Positions 17,946-25,875 of a stretch of DNA of 64,000 bases are shown piece by piece. Each line of letters opens with the position of its first letter. Positions within the stretch are counted from its first letter, which is position 1. The DNA is from Vibrio sp. 05-20-BW147 (lineage in GTDB: Bacteria; Pseudomonadota; Gammaproteobacteria; Enterobacterales; Vibrionaceae): contig NZ_SZTO01000002.1 in assembly GCF_013369385.1 (NCBI RefSeq), positions 1-64,000 of the forward strand, written 5' to 3'. Both the position numbers and the translations under genes were made by a program. The notes below the pieces were generated by a model. The model saw only the letters and a program-made list of their open reading frames with translations. It was not told the DNA's origin and did no database searches.

Positions 17946-18247
17946 GCGTATTGTGGCTAAGCAATACATTAATTAGCGTTGTTCAAGTAAATGTTGCCAA
18001 ACATGGGATGCGTTTCGGTATTTTTGAAACTGAGTGCTGCCATATGACCATTTTCCTAACCAACTCTGCTATCCTCCTCAGGTAACTCCTTGGCACAAGC
18101 GTCAGAAACGTTGTTGTTTGGCTTACTCACTCCAAGCAAAGAGTTTGCTGTGTTTAAACAGATGGCCTGAACGTGAACTGTAACGCTAAGCTGCTAGGGT
18201 ATTGTTTTAGGTATATATGGAAGTATTCTTATAGGGAGGTGACCAGG
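17946..18247 (+). other. Intergenic region before the small membrane protein
   Basis: This 302-base gap has no convincing gene. Two tiny ATG frames (13 and 18 codons) lack ribosome sites. The last bases, GGGAGGTGACCAGG, form the ribosome site of the next gene. No strong terminator follows the TPR gene, so read-through into the small gene is possible. Confidence 0.5.
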
Positions 18248-18478
18248 ATGGAATTACTCTCAACCTATATTACGATCATTATGGCAATGCTCATTGCTTA
18301 TCCGTTTGCTTTAGTTGGATTAAAAACAGCCAGTAACGGATGTGAGGTTACGAAAGTCAAAGTAACCAATCGTTTTAACTATGGATTTTCGTTGATTCTT
18401 TTGATTTTCATGATTGCGCATATCCAGACAGAAACTTTTTACGCCGCAGGTTTGTTTGAAATGTTCAAACCAGAATAA
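18248..18478 (+). CDS. Small two-helix membrane protein of unknown function
   Basis: The 76-residue protein has two predicted membrane helices (about 3-24, ELLSTYITIIMAMLIAYPFA, and 48-66, GFSLILLIFMIAHIQ). Between them is a short basic loop with one Cys (KTASNGCEVTKVKVTNRF). I chose ATG 18248 because it has the strong ribosome site GGGAGG and gives a compact membrane protein; a longer frame from 18173 lacks these features. It lies next to the 3' end of nrfA with a shared terminator between them. I do not recognise the family. A small accessory subunit of a membrane complex is one possibility. Confidence 0.65.
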   Translation: MELLSTYITIIMAMLIAYPFALVGLKTASNGCEVTKVKVTNRFNYGFSLILLIFMIAHIQTETFYAAGLFEMFKPE

Positions 18479-18494
18479 GCAACAATCGCTCAAT

Positions 18495-18526
18495 AAAAAC
18501 GTCAGCCTGAAGGCTGACGTTTTTGG
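18495..18526. terminator. Bidirectional terminator between the small membrane gene and nrfA
   Basis: The 13-bp perfect stem AAAAACGTCAGCC/GGCTGACGTTTTT with a TGAA loop has T-runs on both strands. Confidence 0.95.
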
Positions 18527-18540
18527 TTAATTGTACTTTG

Positions 18541-19965
18541 TTAGTATTTAGACTCACGTTCTGCTGCGGCTTTATCCCAGTCAGGCACAACGGTTTTTAA
18601 GAAGTGTTGTTTCTCGGCGTTCATTTTCTCCATATCCATACCGAGTGCTTTTTGTGCTGCGGCTTTGCTGGAAATGTCTGGAATTTGAACTGGCTCGGTG
18701 ATGCCTTTTGTAGCAAGGAGACGAACAAGCTTGGTTCTGGCATCTGCTGCACGATCGACCGCAGTACCTAACACTTCAAGTGCCACTTCAGGTGCGTGCA
18801 TATGGACGCCGTGTGATGCGATTGCATAGTCCCAACGCCATTGAGCATGACGAATATCTTGCAAAATCGGCTTCATTTCTTCTTCAGTAGCGCCAGCTTT
18901 CCACGCTGCTCCCGCTTCAAAGTGAGCCGCAACGATTTGTTTTTCAGCAGTCAACTTCATGTTTAGTACTTGTGCTTTGCGGGTAGAGACAATCTCACGC
19001 AGCTGATCTTTGCTCTGGGTATGGCACTGCGCACAAGTATCTTCGAAACGGTCGAAAGGATTACCGACTTTGTGATCAGTGTAGACGGTGCCATCTTCTT
19101 TCTTCACTTTTGGCATATGGCAATCAACACAAACCACTTTATTTTTGCCATGAATACCGTCCCGCCAGGTTTCAAAACCGGGGTGCTGCGCTTTTAACAT
19201 GGGTGCTTTAGAAACCGCATGCGTCCAGTCAGCAAAGCCTAGAGCGTCATAATACTCTTCCATTTGTTGTACGCCAGTACCCATGTCCCAAGGGAATTTG
19301 ACCGCTTTGGTTGGGCCAGTGAAGTAGTATTCAACGTGGCACTGAGCACAAACTGATGCTTGTTTATCTAAGCGAGATTGTTGCTCAAACGGTTTGTTGA
19401 TCGCTTGGAAAGCGCGTTCAACATAAGGGCGTGTCAGCGCTAGCTCAGGCTCGCCATTTTTGAACTTCTCGCTACGGGTATCGTGACAGTCGGCACAGCC
19501 AATAGGATTAGCAATTTCCGCCCCTAAACGTGCCCACTTACCTTCAAAGTAACCATCTTCGCCACGCTCATCAATGACGCGGGCAACATCTGGGCTCTTA
19601 CAGCTCCAGCAAGCCATCGGCATTGGGCCTGAGTTTGCATCTTGTGGTGCGCCAGTACGCAACGTTTGTCTTACATCATCGAGCGCGTAATAGTGACCAC
19701 GGGCCTTATTGTAATCTTTGGCAAAGCCATAGCCTGCCCAAAGAATCACCATATTCGGGTCTTCTGCTAAGGCATCTTCAATTTCGACGCTTTCAGAGGT
19801 TTTTTTCCAAGATTGATATTGGTCTGGGTGATTTTGTTCAAACGCGTCGTTACGCGGATCAACCAGTCCTTTTTCTTCTGCAGAGACTGCAGTGATATTC
19901 AGCAATGCTGTCATCACAAGGGCAGTCACTGAGACTGAGGAAGCCATCCAGTGTTTTATGCTCAC
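18541..19965 (-). CDS. nrfA: Ammonia-forming cytochrome c nitrite reductase (c552)
   Basis: The 474-residue periplasmic pentahaem enzyme reduces nitrite to ammonia with six electrons. It starts with a signal peptide (hydrophobic core [15 protein letters not shown]). The catalytic haem uses the special site CWSCK, and four ordinary sites follow: CADCH, CAQCH, CVDCH and CAQCH. CWSCK needs the dedicated lyase encoded by the divergent genes. The partner electron donors NrfB, NrfC and NrfD are encoded divergently from 20417 onward. Confidence 0.97.
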   Translation of the reverse strand: MSIKHWMASSVSVTALVMTALLNITAVSAEEKGLVDPRNDAFEQNHPDQYQSWKKTSESVEIEDALAEDPNMVILWAGYGFAKDYNKARGHYYALDDVRQTLRTGAPQDANSGPMPMACWSCKSPDVARVIDERGEDGYFEGKWARLGAEIANPIGCADCHDTRSEKFKNGEPELALTRPYVERAFQAINKPFEQQSRLDKQASVCAQCHVEYYFTGPTKAVKFPWDMGTGVQQMEEYYDALGFADWTHAVSKAPMLKAQHPGFETWRDGIHGKNKVVCVDCHMPKVKKEDGTVYTDHKVGNPFDRFEDTCAQCHTQSKDQLREIVSTRKAQVLNMKLTAEKQIVAAHFEAGAAWKAGATEEEMKPILQDIRHAQWRWDYAIASHGVHMHAPEVALEVLGTAVDRAADARTKLVRLLATKGITEPVQIPDISSKAAAQKALGMDMEKMNAEKQHFLKTVVPDWDKAAAERESKY

Positions 19966-20091
19966 GGTGTTATCTCCATATTCGTTTTTATTAGCAGCGT
20001 TGTGAGTTTGCTATTTCCAAATAAGAATTGGAGATCTGATGTTTATATTAGGTCAGTAACATTTAGAAAAAAATTGGCGAAAATATATTCA

Positions 20092-20105
20092 TTGTCTTAG
20101 ATCAA
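20092..20105. promoter_or_regulatory. FNR-like site
   Basis: TTGTCTTAGATCAA has one perfect half-site (ATCAA) and a TTG-bearing imperfect half (consensus TTGAT-N4-ATCAA). Its centre lies 133 bp upstream of the nrfA start codon. Confidence 0.55.
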
Positions 20106-20141
20106 TTTAGGCAGGTGACCGCTGTCACGATAAATTCAATA

Positions 20142-20157
20142 TACCCCCAAAGGGGTA
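20142..20157. promoter_or_regulatory. NarP/NarL 7-2-7 site
   Basis: TACCCCC-AA-AGGGGTA is two inverted heptamers separated by two bases. It fits TACYYMT-N2-AKRRGTA at all but one position. This 7-2-7 arrangement is the preferred NarP target and fits nitrate/nitrite induction of nrf genes. Confidence 0.8.
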
Positions 20158-20243
20158 GTTCTATTGTTTTTTAACTCAAACAGTTAGCTTAACAACAAAG
20201 AGTAAATAGGGTGATTAATATCTCTTTTTAAGCAAATATTAGG

Positions 20244-20261
20244 TACTACTAAAGAGTAGTA
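20244..20261. repeat. Inverted repeat TACTACT-N4-AGTAGTA
   Basis: This is a perfect 7-bp inverted repeat around AAAG. It resembles a Nar heptamer pair but has A at a pyrimidine position and a four-base spacer, so the binding factor is unclear. Confidence 0.5.
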
Positions 20262-20373
20262 GTTGTATGATTATCTTTAGGTATAGCGTTGTGGCTTTTC
20301 CGAAATAAGAATTGATGTCATTTGAAATAATCGTGTTATTTCGAAGGAATTAATTTATCACCAAAGAAATAAT

Positions 20374-20388
20374 TGAAAATGATTCTCA
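20374..20388. promoter_or_regulatory. Fur box upstream of nrfB
   Basis: TGAAAATGATTCTCA matches the Fur 7-1-7 consensus TGATAATNATTATCA at 13 of 15 positions. It lies 29-43 bp upstream of the nrfB ATG, where bound Fur would block transcription. The operon makes multi-haem and iron-sulfur proteins, so iron control is sensible. Confidence 0.65.
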
Positions 20389-20416
20389 ATTATTATTTGG
20401 ATAAGGAAAGGATAAA

Positions 20417-21004
20417 ATGGGCAATATAAAATTGGCCATAGTCATAATGCTGAAATCTATTCTCGCATTCTCTTTCTATGGCTATTCATTCTCAGCGATA
20501 GCAGACACTTCTGTAGCGACAGAAGCCACTGACTCGTCGCGATTCCAGGTTGAACTGATCCGTGACCGTGATTACAAATGCGTTCAATGCCATAAGGACT
20601 CGAAGGAAACACTTTCTGGTTCTCATGGTGAAGATGCGCATAAAATTCTCGGCCGAGAAGTGAATTGTACGGAGTGTCACAACAACATTGGACCAGACCA
20701 TCGAGAGGGCGCACCCCTTGTTACTAAATACTCTTCTGCGCAATCTAAACAAGGTACGGAAAAAGTGTTCATGGACACCAGTGCTATTCTGAAAGCCAAC
20801 AGCGCTTGTACCGACTGTCACCAACCTCAGTATCTACAAGCAGATAGCTGGACCCATGATGTGCACGCGAAAAATCTAACTTGCTCGAATTGTCATGATG
20901 TTCATGCCAATAAAGCCAAAGTGTTGGGTTTGGAGCGTAAAGAGAAAATTAAGATGTGTGTGGATTGCCACTCTGACTTTAACCAGAAAGAAGAGGAGAG
21001 GTAA
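20417..21004 (+). CDS. nrfB: Pentahaem electron carrier for nitrite reductase
   Basis: The 195-residue periplasmic cytochrome carries electrons from the NrfCD quinol dehydrogenase to NrfA. It has a signal peptide (core IVIMLKSILAFSFYGYSFSAIA) and five CxxCH sites: CVQCH, CTECH, CTDCH, CSNCH and CVDCH. The ribosome site AAGGAAAGG precedes ATG 20417. nrfC begins two bases after its stop codon. Confidence 0.93.
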   Translation: MGNIKLAIVIMLKSILAFSFYGYSFSAIADTSVATEATDSSRFQVELIRDRDYKCVQCHKDSKETLSGSHGEDAHKILGREVNCTECHNNIGPDHREGAPLVTKYSSAQSKQGTEKVFMDTSAILKANSACTDCHQPQYLQADSWTHDVHAKNLTCSNCHDVHANKAKVLGLERKEKIKMCVDCHSDFNQKEEER

Positions 21005-21005
21005 T

Positions 21006-21692
21006 ATGAGTTGTTCAAGACGAAATTTCCTTGCTGGTGGTGGCGCGTTGATCATGACAACGGGCATTGCTGGCACTTCTATGGTGACTGGGCGCTTAGC
21101 ATTTGCGGAAGAGGATAAGGGCCAAGCAACTCGTTATGGCATGATCCACGACGAGACCGCCTGTATCGGATGTACGGCTTGTACCGATGCCTGCCGAGAA
21201 GTGAATAAGGTTCCTGAAGGTGTGAGTCGATTGGAGATCATACGCAGTGAGCCGCACGGTGAGTACCCGAATGTCGATTACCGTTTCACCCGTAAATCTT
21301 GCCAACACTGTGAAAACCCACCTTGTGTTTACGTGTGTCCTACCGGTGCGGCGTACAAAGATGAAAAAACCGGCATCGTGGATGTACACAAAGAAAAATG
21401 TGTCGGTTGCGGCTATTGCCTTGCCGCGTGTCCCTATCAAGTGCGCTTCTTTAACCCAGTGGATCACTCGGCCGACAAATGCAATTTCTGTCGTGACACC
21501 AATTTGGCTCAAGGCAAACTACCCGCCTGTGTGGAATCTTGTCCAACTAAGGCACTGATTTTTGGTGATTTAAATGATCCGCAAAGTGACGTGAATCGAG
21601 TATTGACTGACAAGGTCTATTACCGAGATAAAGTGCACTTAGGCACGAAACCCAAATTATTCAAAATCCCACATCAAAAAGGGGAGGTGTAG
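21006..21692 (+). CDS. nrfC: Ferredoxin-like 4Fe-4S subunit of the Nrf quinol dehydrogenase
   Basis: The 228-residue protein has a Tat signal (SRRNFLAGGGAL) that directs the folded protein to the periplasm. Four cysteine clusters typical of DmsB/NrfC proteins follow, including CIGCTACTDAC, CQHCENPPC, CVGCGYCLAAC and CNFC. It passes electrons from NrfD to NrfB. I chose ATG 21006 because it gives the Tat motif at the very N-terminus and follows nrfB by one base; an upstream in-frame start at 20895 lies inside nrfB. nrfD starts two bases after the stop codon. Confidence 0.94.
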   Translation: MSCSRRNFLAGGGALIMTTGIAGTSMVTGRLAFAEEDKGQATRYGMIHDETACIGCTACTDACREVNKVPEGVSRLEIIRSEPHGEYPNVDYRFTRKSCQHCENPPCVYVCPTGAAYKDEKTGIVDVHKEKCVGCGYCLAACPYQVRFFNPVDHSADKCNFCRDTNLAQGKLPACVESCPTKALIFGDLNDPQSDVNRVLTDKVYYRDKVHLGTKPKLFKIPHQKGEV

Positions 21693-21693
21693 C

Positions 21694-22650
21694 ATGAACG
21701 GATTTGAATCTGCATTCCACTTTGATTCTCTGGTCTGGGATTGGATCATTGCGATCTATCTTTTCCTTGCCGGTATGTCTGCAGGAGCGGTGATGATCAC
21801 TGTGTACTTAAAACGCAAGGTGATTGTCGGCGATCCAGCACAAAATGGCATCATGAAAGCGATGGCTTGGCTGGCGCCGTTTGGCATCATTTCGGGTTTA
21901 ACGATCTTGATTTTCCACTTAACCAAACCTCTTGAGTTTTGGAAGATCATGATTTTCTACAATCCAACTTCCGTTATGTCGATGGGGGTTATTCTCTTCC
22001 AAGTGTACATGGCTGTGTTGTTTGTTTGGATTGGGATTATCTTTCAGAAAACGATCGTTGATTTTCTCGGTGATAAGTTGACCTTTGTTGATGGCTTGTT
22101 GACCTGGTTCAAGCGTTTTGAAAACAGCATCGAGTGGTTCTTAGCCTTTTTGGCGTTAGTGCTCGCAGCTTATACGGGTTTCCTCCTGTCTGCATTGAAA
22201 ACCTATCCGATGCTCAATAATCCGGTGTTGCCACTGCTGTTTCTTTTCTCCAGTTTGTCTTCAGGCGCTGCCGCGTGTTTGATGTTCGGTATTTTGGTGT
22301 TTAAAGAGTCAGTGAAAGATCCAAGTGTCAGTTGGGTACATGGTTTTGAGCGTCCTGTGGTCTTGTTTGAGTTGTTTGTATTGGTCACCTTCTTTACTGG
22401 GTTGATCTTTGCGGGTGGACAAGCAGAAATGGCGGCTTGGAATGCTATCTCTGGTGGATTTTGGGCGCAGTGGTTTTGGGTTGGTGTGGTGCTGATTGGT
22501 ATGTTGCTACCGCTGACACTCAACTGGTTAGTACCAGCCGAAGTGAGGCATAAACATGCTTATATTTTTGTGGTCACGACACTTAGCATGGTTGGCGTTT
22601 TGATGCTGCGTACGTTTATTTTGTACGCTGGCCAGATGACGGTTGTCTAA
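21694..22650 (+). CDS. nrfD: Membrane quinol-oxidising subunit NrfD
   Basis: The 318-residue integral membrane protein has about eight helices and belongs to the NrfD/PsrC family. It oxidises menaquinol and passes electrons to NrfC. The N-terminal WDWIIAIYLFLAGMSAGAVM segment is the family signature. It lies between nrfC and nrfE with very short gaps. Confidence 0.93.
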   Translation: MNGFESAFHFDSLVWDWIIAIYLFLAGMSAGAVMITVYLKRKVIVGDPAQNGIMKAMAWLAPFGIISGLTILIFHLTKPLEFWKIMIFYNPTSVMSMGVILFQVYMAVLFVWIGIIFQKTIVDFLGDKLTFVDGLLTWFKRFENSIEWFLAFLALVLAAYTGFLLSALKTYPMLNNPVLPLLFLFSSLSSGAAACLMFGILVFKESVKDPSVSWVHGFERPVVLFELFVLVTFFTGLIFAGGQAEMAAWNAISGGFWAQWFWVGVVLIGMLLPLTLNWLVPAEVRHKHAYIFVVTTLSMVGVLMLRTFILYAGQMTVV

Positions 22651-22663
22651 TTAAGGAGTATAG

Positions 22664-24583
22664 ATGGAGGCAGAACTGGGCCTAATTTGCCTGATTTTTG
22701 CGGCAGTCGGCAGTAGCTTCGCAGTGATATTGCATGCCATGAATCGACTGTTATCGAAGCAAACACCCCTCGCATTAATGTTGGGTTGTGGGTATTTAGT
22801 GGCGCTCAGCTCTGCTTTTTCCTTGTTGTATCTGATTCTTGCTTTTGTTGCCGATGATTTCGCATTGGCTTATGTGGCAAGCCATTCCAACAGCCAATTA
22901 CCCGTGATCTTTAAAATTGCGGCAAGTTGGGGAGGACATCAAGGCTCGATGCTGTTTTGGGTCGTCACCTTAAGTTTGTGGGCTTGCTTGATTCGATCTC
23001 GTGATGAGTTCTCATCGCAGTATAAAGCCGATTATATTGCGGTAATGCTCGTGCTTACCGCCATTTTCGCCTGGTTTACTCTGTTAACTTCGAACCCATT
23101 CGAGTACGCGCCATCACTGGCTAGTGATGGACGCGATCTCAACCCAATGTTGCAAGATGTTGGGCTCATTTTGCATCCTCCGCTACTGTACCTTGGTTAT
23201 GTTGGTTTCGCTTCTATCCTAGCGTTGGGCGTGGCGGCGTTGTTACAGCCATCGGCCATCCATCATTGGTTTCAGGCAGGCCGTGACTGGGCGATGGTTG
23301 CGTGGGGCTTTCTCACCTTAGGCATTATTGTCGGCTCCTGGTGGGCATACAATGAATTAGGTTGGGGCGGTTGGTGGTTCTGGGATCCGGTTGAAAATGC
23401 CTCTTTGCTACCTTGGTTAACAGCAACCGCCTTGTTACACACACTTGTGCAATCAATGCGGCAAGGTGGGGTCAATAAATCCAGCTATGTGCTCGCGTTT
23501 TTGACCTTTGGTTTCAGTGTTCTCGGTACGTTTATTGTCCGCTCGGGGATTTTGACATCGGTGCATGCTTTTGCCGTGGATCCAACCAAAGGTATTGTAC
23601 TTTTGCTGGTCATGGCGTTCATTTTTCTACTCACTTTTGCGTTATTGATCCTCAAAAGCGATAGCATTCCCGCTAAAGCCATTACCCATTGGCTAAGTCG
23701 CCAATACCTTACGCTGCTGGCGATGGGATTGTTACTGATCGCAACCAGTACCGTGTTCCTTGGCACCTTCTACCCAATGATTTATGAGCTGTTGCGACTT
23801 GGTACCATCTCAGTGGGCGCACCGTATTTCAATACGATGATTGCGCCATTAAGCCTTTTAGGGCTGCTAGCAATGGGATGGGGGCCGTTACTAAAATGGC
23901 AGCAAGGACTGTTTCAGCGACGTAAGCGCGTTTTGACGGAGTTTGTGCTCTCCGCTGTACTCGGTGCCATGCTCTATGTGCTGCAAGTGCAGGTATGGGT
24001 GCCGATGACTTTGTTGTTCTGGTGTGTTACGACTTGGGTGATCGTCAGTCACCTTCGGCTATTGTTTGTTATGCCACCAACAAAGAGGCGCCAAAAACTG
24101 CCAATGGTGCTTTCTCATATTGGTATTGCATTGGTGTGCCTCGGCGCGATGATGAATGCCCAACATTCGTTTGAACGAAATGTTCGTGTGGAACCAGACT
24201 CGTACCATCAGTTCGATGGCTTTTCCATTCGTTATCAGGGTATTGACTGGTCCATTGGACCAAACTACACCGCAGAGCGAGCGTCGGTCTCACTCATCCT
24301 CGCCGATAGGCAATTTCAATTGTTACCCGAAAGACGGCATTATCCGGTGAGGGTTATGAACATGACAGAGCCCGCTATCAAGTCTTTTTGGCATGGGGAT
24401 TACTACCTGACTCTGGGTGAGAAAGTCGGGCTTAAAGCCTATGCGTTGAAGATCCAATACCGTGCTTACATTTGGTGGATCTGGCTAGGTGGTTTGATGG
24501 TTGTTGCTGCGGTGTTCACTGCATTACAGCCAGTTCAGCAACGCGTTAAGGTGGAGCGCTACTGTGAACAACAAAGTTATTAA
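22664..24583 (+). CDS. nrfE: CcmF-type haem lyase subunit NrfE
   Basis: The 639-residue multi-helix membrane protein carries the haem-handling WWD region (ELGWGGWWFWDPVENASLLPW) near residue 235. Conserved histidines flank it, including WGGHQGSMLFW near residue 90. In E. coli NrfE works with NrfF and NrfG to attach haem to the CxxCK site of NrfA. It overlaps the next gene by 20 bases, which suggests coupled translation. Confidence 0.92.
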   Translation: MEAELGLICLIFAAVGSSFAVILHAMNRLLSKQTPLALMLGCGYLVALSSAFSLLYLILAFVADDFALAYVASHSNSQLPVIFKIAASWGGHQGSMLFWVVTLSLWACLIRSRDEFSSQYKADYIAVMLVLTAIFAWFTLLTSNPFEYAPSLASDGRDLNPMLQDVGLILHPPLLYLGYVGFASILALGVAALLQPSAIHHWFQAGRDWAMVAWGFLTLGIIVGSWWAYNELGWGGWWFWDPVENASLLPWLTATALLHTLVQSMRQGGVNKSSYVLAFLTFGFSVLGTFIVRSGILTSVHAFAVDPTKGIVLLLVMAFIFLLTFALLILKSDSIPAKAITHWLSRQYLTLLAMGLLLIATSTVFLGTFYPMIYELLRLGTISVGAPYFNTMIAPLSLLGLLAMGWGPLLKWQQGLFQRRKRVLTEFVLSAVLGAMLYVLQVQVWVPMTLLFWCVTTWVIVSHLRLLFVMPPTKRRQKLPMVLSHIGIALVCLGAMMNAQHSFERNVRVEPDSYHQFDGFSIRYQGIDWSIGPNYTAERASVSLILADRQFQLLPERRHYPVRVMNMTEPAIKSFWHGDYYLTLGEKVGLKAYALKIQYRAYIWWIWLGGLMVVAAVFTALQPVQQRVKVERYCEQQSY

Positions 24584-25085
24584 GTTGCTTGTGTTGGTGA
24601 GCATCGTCGGCATCGTTACGTTTACCGCAGTCTTGGGCATTGAACGACAAAATGCTGGTCACACAACGCCTGCCACTGTGATTCCTTTGCCCAATATTGA
24701 CGCAAAAGATCTTTTTTCGGCGAATACGATCACAACGCAAGATCTTATTTCCGATCAATACCGTGTGATGAACGTTTGGGCATCTTGGTGTGGGATTTGT
24801 CGAGATGAGCATACGTTTATTATGTCGCTTAAACAGCAGGGTATTGACGTGATTGGCTTAAATTATCGTGATAATAAGCGAGAAGCGTTGGACTATTTGG
24901 AAAGTGAAGGTAACCCTTATTCCAAGGTGATTTATGATCCAGACGGGATCGTCTCAATCGATTTTGGCGTGATTGGCACTCCGGAAACCTACTTAATAAA
25001 CCCTAATGGGGAAATAATGATCAAATTTCGAGGTAAATTAGATCAAAAACAGTGGAATAAACATTTTGCTACGTATTTTAAATAG
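24564..25085 (+). CDS. Thioredoxin-like thiol-disulfide protein (CcmG/DsbE type) of the nrf cluster
   Basis: The 173-residue protein has an N-terminal membrane anchor (about 5-22, KLLVLVSIVGIVTFTAVLG) and a periplasmic thioredoxin fold with the active site WASWCGICRDEH. CcmG-like proteins reduce the apocytochrome haem-binding cysteines. I chose GTG 24564, preceded by GGTGGAG at seven bases; an earlier in-frame start at 24501 lies well inside nrfE. It overlaps nrfE by 20 and the next gene by 20 bases. Confidence 0.86.
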   Translation: MNNKVIKLLVLVSIVGIVTFTAVLGIERQNAGHTTPATVIPLPNIDAKDLFSANTITTQDLISDQYRVMNVWASWCGICRDEHTFIMSLKQQGIDVIGLNYRDNKREALDYLESEGNPYSKVIYDPDGIVSIDFGVIGTPETYLINPNGEIMIKFRGKLDQKQWNKHFATYFK

Positions 25086-25503
25086 AACGTTATTATCGAC
25101 ATGGATTGTCTTATTCATTGCTTTTGTCTCTTTCTCTAGTCAGGCACAGAACGAGAATACAAGCTCTAATCACGTTGATTTGTTTCAGTTTCATAGTGTC
25201 GAGCTGCAAGAGAGAGCAATACGTTTATCCAAGGAATTGCGCTGCCCCCAATGCCAGAATCAGAATCTGCTTGAGTCGAATGCGCAAGTGGCGCGAGATC
25301 TGCGTTTTATTGTGTATCGCCAAATAAATGATGGGAAAAGCGATCAAGAAGTGGTGGACTTTATGACCAGCCGATATGGCAATATGGTGTTATATAATCC
25401 GCCAATAAATAGCAGTACATTATTACTTTGGATCTTTCCTGTCGTTATTTTGATCATTTTCTTTGTTATTTCGATCCGAAATATTCACACAAAAAGAATG
25501 TGA
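25066..25503 (+). CDS. nrfF: CcmH-type haem lyase subunit NrfF
   Basis: The 145-residue protein has a signal peptide (core TWIVLFIAFVSFSSQA), the redox motif RCPQCQNQN near residue 60, and a C-terminal membrane helix (about 113-135, LLWIFPVVILIIFFVISI). This is the CcmH/NrfF build that reduces cysteines for haem ligation. The start is probably TTG 25066, which has AGTGGA upstream and overlaps the preceding gene by 20 bases; no ATG occurs before the signal peptide. It is the last recognised gene of the nrfB operon. Confidence 0.87.
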   Translation: MLRILNRTLLSTWIVLFIAFVSFSSQAQNENTSSNHVDLFQFHSVELQERAIRLSKELRCPQCQNQNLLESNAQVARDLRFIVYRQINDGKSDQEVVDFMTSRYGNMVLYNPPINSSTLLLWIFPVVILIIFFVISIRNIHTKRM

Positions 25504-25606
25504 CAATTATTCCATAATAAGCAATTAATTGTGCAATTATCATGCAAGCTGTTATCATTTTTGAAAATTATATGAATTAATCGTGAGATACTGATAGGTA
25601 ATCAGA

Positions 25607-25783
25607 GTGGATACAATTAAGACGCAATTAAAAAAGGATTTTTATTCGCAAATTTATTCACTGCAATCAAGTGCAGCGTCTCACACCACGTCAACCTTGG
25701 CGCTTTTGACTGAAGAGGAAATCAGCGAGCTAGAAGCGATTTGGATAGAGCTTGTCGTGTGGAAGAAAAGCCAAACGCATTGA
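25607..25783 (+). CDS. Unrecognised 58-residue protein
   Basis: GTG 25607 has AGGT about ten bases upstream and opens a 58-codon frame ending in TGA at 25781. The product is soluble, with an N-terminal basic helix (MDTIKTQLKKDFYSQIYSL) and an acidic helical C-terminal half (LLTEEEISELEAIWIELVVW). A clear intrinsic terminator follows 22 bases after the stop codon, which supports it being a real transcribed gene. It lies about 100 bases downstream of nrfF and may be read from the same transcript. I know of no family for it. Tryptophan-rich helices suggest a small partner protein. Confidence 0.55.
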   Translation: MDTIKTQLKKDFYSQIYSLQSSAASHTTSTLALLTEEEISELEAIWIELVVWKKSQTH

Positions 25784-25804
25784 TTGATATAGCGATTTAT
25801 CTGG

Positions 25805-25831
25805 AACCCCAAACTGTGTTTGGGGTTTTTC
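25805..25831 (+). terminator. Intrinsic terminator after the 58-residue gene
   Basis: The 9-bp stem AACCCCAAA/TTTGGGGTT with a CTGTG loop is followed by TTTC. It probably ends the nrfB-to-58-aa transcript. Confidence 0.88.
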
Positions 25832-25875
25832 ATTTGTGCGCTAAGGTGAGTTACATCGGAAGTCTTGTCTTTGTA

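Larger units (their letters stand above)
19966..20416. promoter_or_regulatory. Divergent nrfA / nrfBCDE control region
   Basis: This 451-base AT-rich region has no ORF. It contains an FNR-like site (20092-20105), a NarP-type 7-2-7 site (20142-20157), a TACTACT/AGTAGTA inverted repeat (20244-20261) and a Fur-type box (20374-20388). This places both operons under oxygen/nitrate control and probably makes nrfB iron-responsive. Confidence 0.8.

Noticed and set aside
20244..20261. Second NarP site
   Set aside because: Spacer of four and a mismatch in the heptamer do not fit the 7-2-7 rule.
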